From assembly GCA_947475475.1 (NCBI GenBank), contig CANJOG010000030.1:1-11610 (forward strand): a DNA stretch of 11,610 nt. The letters run 5' to 3'. A model generated the notes under the pieces. It saw nothing but the letters and a program-made list of their open reading frames with translations. It ran no database searches and had not been told where the DNA came from. This DNA comes from Acetobacteraceae bacterium (GTDB lineage Bacteria; Pseudomonadota; Alphaproteobacteria; Acetobacterales; Acetobacteraceae). A program made the position numbers and the translations under genes. Position 1 is the stretch's first letter. The number at the start of each line of letters is the position of its first letter. Below are positions 6,043 to 11,610 of the stretch, piece after piece.

Positions 6043-8325
6043 TCATTCGGGCCGCCGTGCCAGGGGGGCGAGCAGGAAGGCGATGGTGATGCCGATCAGC
6101 ATGGTCAGTCCGAAAGCATGCACGGCAAAGACCTGGCTCGCGGCCAGCATGCCGAAGGAGAGAATGGTGCTGCCCGCCGCCAGGGCCACCGCCAGCATGT
6201 TCACCTGCCGCCGCGCCGGCGCGGTCTCGGCGCAGAACACCGCGTAATCGACGCCGATCGAGAGGATCAGAACCAGCGCCATCGCACCGAAGAAGGTGAA
6301 GGGCAGGCCAAACAGCGCGGCAATCGGCGGCGCCAGCAGCACCGCCAGCAGCGACGGCGCCAGCACGCGGACCACCCCGCGCCGGTAGCGCCAGATCAGC
6401 AAGGGCGCCATGAGCAGCACCGACAGGCCGAGCAGCCAGATCGCCTGAATGCGGTAGCTGGCGAACAGGGCAGACCAGTCATCGGCCAGGCTGATCACCG
6501 CCACCTCCGGTTCGCGCGCCAGGGTGGCCCGCACCGCGGCCGTATCGCGCACGCCCTGCAGCAGCACGAGCTGCGATTGCTCATCGAGCAGCAGCGCACG
6601 CACCAGCGACAGGGCGCCCTCCTCCGGCAGCATTGCCGGCAGGAGCGGCAGCGCCGGGGCCGGCTGGACCGGATCGGTGAAGCCGATAGCATCGACATAC
6701 CGGCCGAGATGCGGCGCCAGCAATTCCCACTCGACCAGCTCCCGATTTTCGGCCTGCCGGGCCTGCGACGGCACGAATTGCGCCGGCGCCACGAAGCCGT
6801 CCAGCGCGCCCTCCTGCAGGGCGCGCACGAGTTGCGGCATCAGGCGTTCCTGGGTCCGCAGGATCGCCTCGGCATTGGTGCCGCGCACCAGCAGGAACTG
6901 CGCCGCCGCCGGCGCGCCCGTCAGCCGCTCGATCTCGGCCTCCTGACGCCGCAGATCCGCCGACATAGCCTGCATCCGGCGCACATCATCATCCACTCGC
7001 AGGCGCGGCAATCCGGCCAGGGCGCAGGCAAGGAGCCCGAGCAACGCCACGGGCCGCAGGCGGCGCCAGCGCGGTCCGGTCCAGAAGCGCGCCGGCGCAT
7101 CGGCCAGTGCCAGCATGCGCCGGCCGTGCCGCAGCGTGCCGGGCCGGTCGAGCAGCGGATACCACAGCACCACCGTCAGAAAGCTGCCCGCCAGGCCAAC
7201 CACGGAGAACAGCGCGATCTGCCGCAGCCCCGGAACCGGCGCCAGCATCAGCGTCAGATAGCCGATGAGCGTCGTTGCCAGTCCAATCGCAACGCCCGGC
7301 AGCACGCGGCGCAGGCGCTCGGCGGGCAGCCCCGCATCCGGATCGAAATATTCGGCGAAATATTGCAGCGCGTAATCCACGGCCACGCCGATCAGGCTGG
7401 CGCCGAACAGCAGCGCGATACTGTGCAGGCCGGAGAACCACCAGAGGCAGACGGCAAAGGCCAGGATGATGCCCGCACCCACCGCCAGCACGCCAAGCAG
7501 CATGGGGCGGACACGGCGGAACACCCCCAGCAGCATCGCCACCGTCGCCAGCATCGATACCGCGCCAATTGCCGAACTCTCCCCCATGGCCCGCCTCGCA
7601 CCCTCGCCGGCGTAAAAGACGGCGCCGGTCCGCAGCACGGCGATATCGGCGGGCAATGCCGCCTCCAGCACGGAGGTCAGCCGGTCCTGGACGGTCAGCG
7701 CGAACGGATCGGCGGACAGGCTGGCACTGACGAAAGCCCAGGTGATCCCGGCATCCTTGGCAACAAGGTGGCCCTCCTCCAGCACCAGGCCGGATTGCGG
7801 CAGCCTCAATGCGGTGAACCAGGAGGGCATCAGTAGGAACGGATCGCGCGCCAGCAAGCCGCGATCGGCGACGCCGGCCGGGCTGAACAATGTGCCCATC
7901 GCCCGATCCGCCAGACGGCGCCCCTCGCCGCCCAACAGGGCCGCGCGGTCGGCATCCGACAGCAAGCCGGCGCGATAGGGGAAGTAGAAGGCGCCTAGCC
8001 GCTCCTGCGCCGCGCGATCCACCGTGGCGGTGACCGTCCCGGCCAGCCCCTCCCGCGTCAGCGCCTCGGCCAGCGCCGTCGCGGCCGCATGCGCGCGGGC
8101 CGGGTCCCGATGGCCGAGCAGCAGCACGATGCGGCGCGAGAAACGCTCGGCAATGGCCTGGCGCGCCTGTTCCAACACCGCCGATTGCTGCGCTCGTGGC
8201 AGCAGCCCCAGCAGGCTGGTTTGCAGGTCCAGACCGCTGGCGACACGCCAGCCGAGATAGGCCGAGGCGACAAGCAGGCAGGCCAGCCAGAGCAGGGCGC
8301 CCGCGCGGCCGAAACCATGTCTCAT
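6043..8325 (-). CDS. apeM: MMPL/RND-family exporter, ApeM
   Basis: This 760-residue inner-membrane protein has the duplicated RND layout. One helix (about 9-29) leads to a periplasmic domain (30-250), then five helices (253-390). The second half starts with a helix at 424-441, a second periplasmic domain (442-625) and five helices (626-757). Each half has the conserved GV..DY element in its central helix: LIGVAVDYALQYF (Asp317) and SIGVDYAVF (Asp693). These aspartates are the likely proton relay. No ATP-binding motif is present. In APE clusters this pump is thought to move the polyene lipid out of the inner membrane to the adjacent LolA-like carrier and DUF3261 lipoprotein. Its ATG overlaps the LolA-like stop as ATGA. 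It is the largest gene here, with no frameshift seen. Confidence 0.92.
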   Translation of the reverse strand: MRHGFGRAGALLWLACLLVASAYLGWRVASGLDLQTSLLGLLPRAQQSAVLEQARQAIAERFSRRIVLLLGHRDPARAHAAATALAEALTREGLAGTVTATVDRAAQERLGAFYFPYRAGLLSDADRAALLGGEGRRLADRAMGTLFSPAGVADRGLLARDPFLLMPSWFTALRLPQSGLVLEEGHLVAKDAGITWAFVSASLSADPFALTVQDRLTSVLEAALPADIAVLRTGAVFYAGEGARRAMGESSAIGAVSMLATVAMLLGVFRRVRPMLLGVLAVGAGIILAFAVCLWWFSGLHSIALLFGASLIGVAVDYALQYFAEYFDPDAGLPAERLRRVLPGVAIGLATTLIGYLTLMLAPVPGLRQIALFSVVGLAGSFLTVVLWYPLLDRPGTLRHGRRMLALADAPARFWTGPRWRRLRPVALLGLLACALAGLPRLRVDDDVRRMQAMSADLRRQEAEIERLTGAPAAAQFLLVRGTNAEAILRTQERLMPQLVRALQEGALDGFVAPAQFVPSQARQAENRELVEWELLAPHLGRYVDAIGFTDPVQPAPALPLLPAMLPEEGALSLVRALLLDEQSQLVLLQGVRDTAAVRATLAREPEVAVISLADDWSALFASYRIQAIWLLGLSVLLMAPLLIWRYRRGVVRVLAPSLLAVLLAPPIAALFGLPFTFFGAMALVLILSIGVDYAVFCAETAPARRQVNMLAVALAAGSTILSFGMLAASQVFAVHAFGLTMLIGITIAFLLAPLARRPE

Positions 8326-8933
8326 GGGCCGATCTGTCGCAGCAGCGCCTCTTCGTCCGCCGTTGGCGCCGCCGGTCCCACTGATTGCTCGGCGAAGGTC
8401 AACAGATCCGAATCGCCATTCTGGCGGCGCACCAGTACGCGCTCCGCCAGACGTCCACCGAACACCTCGATGCTGGCGATCTGGGCCATGGCCAGGTCCT
8501 TGCCCGATGGCGATGTCAGCCCCAGCTGCCAGCGATCCGCCCCGGATTGCCAGGTGGCGGCAAAAACCAGCGACAGGCGATCCGCATCCCCGGCCAGCGC
8601 AGCGGACAGAACCTCATAAAGCTGGCCAATCATCGGCGCGCGCGATGCCGGCAGTCGCATCGCCTCGCGCCCGTCCTGCAATTGCACAATACCGCCCGCG
8701 CCAAGCGCCAGCACCGTGTCGAACGGTGTTTCGCTATGCCAGATCAGGCCACGCCCAGGCACCAGAAGGAAGGCGCCGCGGCTGAGCAGGGGGCGCGCGA
8801 AACCCTCTAGCCGGCGTTCCAGGGTGAAGCGCCCGCGCACATGCTGACCCGGCTTGATCACATCCGGGCGCATCTCCGCGGCACCTGCCGCCGGCGACCA
8901 GAACAGCGCGGCGAGCAGCAGGCGGCGCTTCAT
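8322..8933 (-). CDS. apeL: LolA-like outer-membrane lipoprotein carrier, ApeL
   Basis: The 203-residue product has an export signal (MKRRLLLAALFWSPAAGAAE, cleavage probably after AGA near 18) and no lipobox, so it should be soluble in the periplasm. The mature part follows the LolA/LolA-like pattern: VRGRFTLERRLEGFARPLLSRGAF gives the opening strand, GLIWHSETPF matches the W...TPF motif seen in LolA-fold proteins, and WQLGLTSPSG plus I..IEVFGG occur late. LolA proteins ferry lipidated cargo across the periplasm in a hydrophobic half-barrel; here the cargo would be the aryl polyene lipid. It overlaps both neighbours by ATGA. It is not the housekeeping LolA, because it sits between an APE thioesterase and an MMPL exporter. 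Confidence 0.87.
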   Translation of the reverse strand: MKRRLLLAALFWSPAAGAAEMRPDVIKPGQHVRGRFTLERRLEGFARPLLSRGAFLLVPGRGLIWHSETPFDTVLALGAGGIVQLQDGREAMRLPASRAPMIGQLYEVLSAALAGDADRLSLVFAATWQSGADRWQLGLTSPSGKDLAMAQIASIEVFGGRLAERVLVRRQNGDSDLLTFAEQSVGPAAPTADEEALLRQIGP

Positions 8934-9340
8934 GTGAGCACCCGCCGCACAGCCTCCAGCAAAGGGGGGGGACTCTCCAGCAGCGCTTCGCCGGTCTCGC
9001 GATGCACCGCCATCTGCGTCGTCTGCGCCTTGGTCAGCACCTTGCCGCTGGCCACATCCTCAACCCGATAATCGATGCGCAGCCGGTTCTCCCATTCCAC
9101 CAGCATGGCGGTGACGCGAATCAGCTGGGTAAAGCGAACCGGATGCACGAACTTGGTCCGCATATCGACGATCGGCCAGGCCCATTCGGTCGTTGCCATG
9201 TCGAGATAGCCAAAGCCGATACTGTCCAACAGCGCGCAGCGCGCCTGTTCGAGGAACTTCGCGTAATTGCCGTGCCAGACGATGCCCATCGGATCAACGT
9301 CATAGAACTGCGCCTTCAGCTCGATGCTGGCGGAAATCAT
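8930..9340 (-). CDS. apeK: HotDog acyl-ACP/CoA thioesterase (4HBT type), ApeK
   Basis: The 136-residue HotDog thioesterase opens with ELKAQFYDVDPMGIVWHGNY, the D.DPMGIVWHGNY active-site segment of the YbgC/4-hydroxybenzoyl-CoA thioesterase group. Asp16 is the likely catalytic carboxylate. It continues FLEQAR, then FVHPVRFTQLIRV. It may free the finished chain from its carrier or remove stalled intermediates. The C-terminal codons include a run of eight C on the coding strand (8964-8971) encoding the Ser-Pro-Pro-Pro segment. The start overlaps the glycosyltransferase stop as ATGA and its own stop overlaps the carrier start the same way. A Tol-Pal-linked YbgC is unlikely given the surroundings. 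Confidence 0.9.
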   Translation of the reverse strand: MISASIELKAQFYDVDPMGIVWHGNYAKFLEQARCALLDSIGFGYLDMATTEWAWPIVDMRTKFVHPVRFTQLIRVTAMLVEWENRLRIDYRVEDVASGKVLTKAQTTQMAVHRETGEALLESPPPLLEAVRRVLT

Positions 9341-10092
9341 GACGCCCGCGCCGCGCGCTGCATCCGGCGCATGAGCAGCATCGGCAGGCGCGGCAGCATG
9401 CCGAGCGTCAGGCGCGTATGCATCTTGGTGATCCGCCAGTTATCGCGTAGCACGTCAAAATTCGAGGTATTGCCAACCGGGTAGGTGACATCGATGGGGA
9501 ACATTACGACCTCGATACCCTGCCAGTAAAGCCGCACCAGGATCTCGACATCAAAGTCCATGAAGCCGCCGACCTTGCCCCCGGCGCAGAGACGCAGGCT
9601 AGGCGCCAGCGGGTAGCACCTAAAGCCGCACAGGCTGTCGCTGATATCGAGCGAGAGCGTCTCAATCCAGACCGAGACATGAGTGAGCCAGCGCCCCCAG
9701 AGCCGCGCGCGCGGAATGCTGGCATCATATCGCGCCTCTCCCGCGATCACGGCGTCCGGCGCGTTTTCCGCCGCCGCGAGCAACGCCGGCAGCCGCGCCA
9801 GATCGTGCTGCCCGTCGGCGTCCAGCTGCACCGCATGGGTGAACCCGGCGGCGGCGGCCAGCTCGAATCCCCGCCGCACTGCGCCGCCCTTGCCGCCACG
9901 CTGCTCCAACCGCGTGACCCGCACGCCGGATGCCGGATCATGCAGCCCCGCGAGCACGCCGCGCGCCGGCTCGGCGCTGGCATCGTCGATCAGGAACACG
10001 GGCAGGCCACAGGCATGCGCCCGCGCCACCACACCCCCCACCGCCAGGTGATGATTACGGCTCGGGATGATGCAGCAGGGCCGGAAGCTCAT
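9337..10092 (-). CDS. apeJ: Family 2 glycosyltransferase (GT-A), stand-alone ApeJ-like
   Basis: The 251-residue product is a GT-A glycosyltransferase. It starts CCIIPSRNHH and has VFLIDDAS (33-40) for nucleotide binding, GGKGGAVRRGF (66-76), the metal-binding DAD in QLDADGQHD (91-93), LCGFRCYP (154-161) and MDFDVEILVRLYWQG (178-192). These match dolichol-phosphate-mannose-synthase-like GT2 enzymes. In gammaproteobacterial APE clusters ApeJ is about twice as long, with a glycosyltransferase half joined to a lysophospholipid acyltransferase-like half. Here the protein ends after the glycosyltransferase with a basic tail (about 240-251, MRRMQRAARA) and the stop is coupled to apeK, so the acyltransferase half is absent at this site and may be a separate gene elsewhere or not used. 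Donor and acceptor unknown; the polyene lipid headgroup is the likely acceptor. Confidence 0.87.
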   Translation of the reverse strand: MSFRPCCIIPSRNHHLAVGGVVARAHACGLPVFLIDDASAEPARGVLAGLHDPASGVRVTRLEQRGGKGGAVRRGFELAAAAGFTHAVQLDADGQHDLARLPALLAAAENAPDAVIAGEARYDASIPRARLWGRWLTHVSVWIETLSLDISDSLCGFRCYPLAPSLRLCAGGKVGGFMDFDVEILVRLYWQGIEVVMFPIDVTYPVGNTSNFDVLRDNWRITKMHTRLTLGMLPRLPMLLMRRMQRAARAS

Positions 10093-11610
10093 GTCGCGGT
10101 AGAATCTTCGGGGGCGGCACCTTCGGGAGCCGCGCTTCCGAGGGCTAGGCTCCCGTTGGCGCAGATCTCGCCGCCGCGCCGATAGGAAAATGACAGCCGT
10201 CCGCCCGTCACGGCCAGGGCCAGCGTGAGCCGGTCATCTGGGCGCAGCGGCCGGCGAAACTTCACCTGCGCCCGCCCGGCATCAGCCCGAATCCCCAGAT
10301 GCCGCGCCGCGTAGCCGATCGCCCAATGCATTTGCACGACGCCCGGCAGCAGGCCGTAGCCTGGGAAATGCCCCTGGAAATACAGCAGCGCCGCCGGCAG
10401 GATCAGGTCCAGCTCAACGCCGGCATCGATGAGCCGGATGGCGCTGACGATCGGCTCATGTGGCAATGTCTCATCGAAGGGCGATGCCTCGTCGAGCAGC
10501 GCCAGCATCGCCTCGCGATCCGGCTTGCCCATGGCGGTCTGCGGCAACGCCGGCACTAGGCGCCAGCGCCGCGGCAGGCTGCCCGGCTCGTGCTGCTCCG
10601 CAAGTCTGCGCCGCAGATAACGGGTGAAACGAAATCTGCCCTCCCGCCCCAGCCACTCCCATCCCGCGGGGCTCGGCACCAACAACGCCGCGAGACGGCC
10701 ATCATGCATCAGCAGCCTGGCCGCCCGCACCTCCGCAATGGCACTCAGATCGGCCTCCAGCGCGATCAGGCTGACGCGCCGGCCCTCCACCTTGACGATG
10801 CTGTCCGCACGGCCGGCGAAGCGGAACCCGCCTGGCACCAGCGTCGCGCGATCGGCGCTGTGCACCACCTCGCCCGGCAAGAGATTGGGCGATTCGATGG
10901 CAAGCAGATCATCCTCGCCAAGGGACACCCGCGTGCCCGGCAAGGGCCGCCAGATATCGTCCGCGACGCCGCCGTCGCGCCAGGCAAAGGCGCCGGTCTC
11001 GGTGCTGCCGAAAATGTCGATCGGCGTCACCCCCAGAAACTCCGCGCATTGCCGGGCCGCCGCCTTCGACAGCGGCGCTCCGGCCGTGAACACGGCGCGC
11101 ACACGGCCTGCCGGCAGCGGGGCCAATCCCTCCAGCCGGCCAAGTTGTGCCGGGCTGGCGACAACAATGCCGAACGCGCCCAGCGATGCGGCGAGCGACT
11201 CCCAGGCGATCAAGGTGCGCGCCGTCAGTCGCCGTCCAGCCATCACCGGCCAGAGCAGCCGGAAGGTGAGGCCGAAGACATGCAGCGGGCTGACCATGCC
11301 AACCACACAGGCATCGGCGAGCCCATCGCCCCAGACCTGCTCAAGCACCGCCACCTCGCGCTCGAACTGCGCCAGGGTCTTGTCGATACGCTTGCGCTCG
11401 CCCGTGGAGCCGGAGGTGAACACGGCAAGGCGGCATGCCTCCGCCTCGGGAAAGCCAAGCCCCGCTGGGTCCAACCACTCGGGAGCGCCGTCCAGCACGA
11501 TGTCGGCTTCGCCACGCAGCGCATCCAATGTCCCGGGCCGGGTATTCGGCGGCAGCACCAGCGCCGCCCCGGCATGCCAAGCGGCAAGCATGCCGGCGAG
11601 GAAGTCCCAG
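10089..11610 (-). CDS. apeH: Acyl/aryl-ACP ligase fused to HotDog dehydratase (ApeH-ApeI), 5' end beyond window
   Basis: The frame is open to the right edge (last codons read WDFLAGMLAAWHAGAALV), so the N-terminus lies outside; the Met at 11589-11591 is internal to a conserved helix and is not the start. Counting from that Met, an adenylating domain runs to about 372: TSGSTGERKR (59-68) is the phosphate loop, FGSTETGAFAWR (194-205) the adenine motif, and QTAMGKPDRE (351-360) holds the C-terminal catalytic Lys. It probably activates an aromatic acid such as 4-hydroxybenzoate and loads it on an ACP. A FabZ/ApeI-like HotDog domain follows at about 378-485 with FQGHFPGYGLLPGVVQMHWA; the catalytic His is in HFPG (408-411), but the position of the FabZ catalytic Glu holds His422. 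A short Ala/Pro/Glu/Thr tail closes the protein. In many APE clusters the two are separate genes. Confidence 0.87.
   Translation of the reverse strand, partial: WDFLAGMLAAWHAGAALVLPPNTRPGTLDALRGEADIVLDGAPEWLDPAGLGFPEAEACRLAVFTSGSTGERKRIDKTLAQFEREVAVLEQVWGDGLADACVVGMVSPLHVFGLTFRLLWPVMAGRRLTARTLIAWESLAASLGAFGIVVASPAQLGRLEGLAPLPAGRVRAVFTAGAPLSKAAARQCAEFLGVTPIDIFGSTETGAFAWRDGGVADDIWRPLPGTRVSLGEDDLLAIESPNLLPGEVVHSADRATLVPGGFRFAGRADSIVKVEGRRVSLIALEADLSAIAEVRAARLLMHDGRLAALLVPSPAGWEWLGREGRFRFTRYLRRRLAEQHEPGSLPRRWRLVPALPQTAMGKPDREAMLALLDEASPFDETLPHEPIVSAIRLIDAGVELDLILPAALLYFQGHFPGYGLLPGVVQMHWAIGYAARHLGIRADAGRAQVKFRRPLRPDDRLTLALAVTGGRLSFSYRRGGEICANGSLALGSAAPEGAAPEDSTAT

Larger units (their letters stand above)
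1865..11610 (-). other. Aryl polyene (APE)-type biosynthetic operon, partial at right edge
   Basis: Ten minus-strand genes run without real gaps in the order ligase-dehydratase, glycosyltransferase, thioesterase, LolA-like, MMPL exporter, DUF3261 lipoprotein, ketosynthase, dehydratase, ketoreductase, ketosynthase. This is the order apeH, I, J, K, L, M, N, O, P, Q, R of characterised APE clusters (for example in Escherichia coli CFT073 and Xenorhabdus doucetiae). Such clusters make aryl-capped polyene carboxylic acids, yellow pigments that attach to outer-membrane lipids and protect against oxidative stress. Flexirubin and xanthomonadin clusters share several of these families. The starter, carrier-protein, methyltransferase and chain-length-factor genes are not visible. 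No terminator stem-loop is evident after the last gene at 1865. Confidence 0.88.

Noticed and set aside
5740..7836. 698-codon open frame on the plus strand
   Set aside because: It is antisense to apeN and apeM, extremely rich in Gln, Arg and His and without any known motif. This is the usual shadow of a GC-rich, Ala/Leu-rich gene.

Overview
The window carries most of an aryl polyene (APE)-type lipid biosynthesis and export operon on the minus strand (1865 to the right edge). To its left lie two plus-strand genes for exported proteins and a scar of decayed insertion-sequence pieces. Base composition is GC-rich. Signal peptides, a lipobox lipoprotein, a LolA-type carrier and an MMPL exporter point to a Gram-negative proteobacterium. 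The style (GC-rich, ATGA-coupled genes, IS3-family debris) would suit an alphaproteobacterium such as an Acetobacteraceae member, but that placement is inference.

Left region (1-574): no intact gene. Positions 123-275 (plus) encode the C-terminal tail of an IS3-family transposase. Positions 272-397 (minus) encode a piece of an IS3-family transposase core in the opposite direction. Positions 2-49 hold the end of an unidentified open frame. I see nothing coding in 398-574.

Plus-strand pair (575-1857): a small exported protein of a family often misnamed excinuclease is followed, 17 bases on, by an exported formylglycine-generating-enzyme-fold (SUMF1/PvdO-like) protein that lacks the catalytic cysteines. 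The pair converges on the APE operon with only 7 bases between the stop codons.

APE operon (minus, transcribed from beyond 11610 down to 1865): acyl/aryl-ACP ligase fused to a HotDog dehydratase (ApeH-ApeI), family 2 glycosyltransferase (ApeJ-like), acyl thioesterase (ApeK), LolA-like carrier (ApeL), MMPL/RND exporter (ApeM), DUF3261 lipoprotein (ApeN), ketosynthase (ApeO), second dehydratase (ApeP), ketoreductase (ApeQ) and second ketosynthase (ApeR). The order matches the H-to-R half of the well-known APE clusters. Acyl carrier proteins, methyltransferase, phosphopantetheinyl transferase and chain-length factor are not here and would be expected upstream, past the right edge. Seven of the nine gene junctions are 4-base ATGA or GTGA overlaps and the other two have gaps of 1 and 10 bases, so the set is one tightly coupled transcript.

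Working model (family knowledge plus inference): the ligase loads an aromatic starter on an ACP. ApeO/ApeR ketosynthases, ApeQ ketoreductase and an ApeI:ApeP dehydratase pair extend it to a conjugated polyene. ApeJ, ApeK, ApeL, ApeM and ApeN glycosylate, release and move the product to the outer membrane. The distinctive points are the ApeH-ApeI fusion, the splitting of dehydratase catalytic residues between ApeI and ApeP, and a stand-alone ApeJ glycosyltransferase without its usual acyltransferase half.
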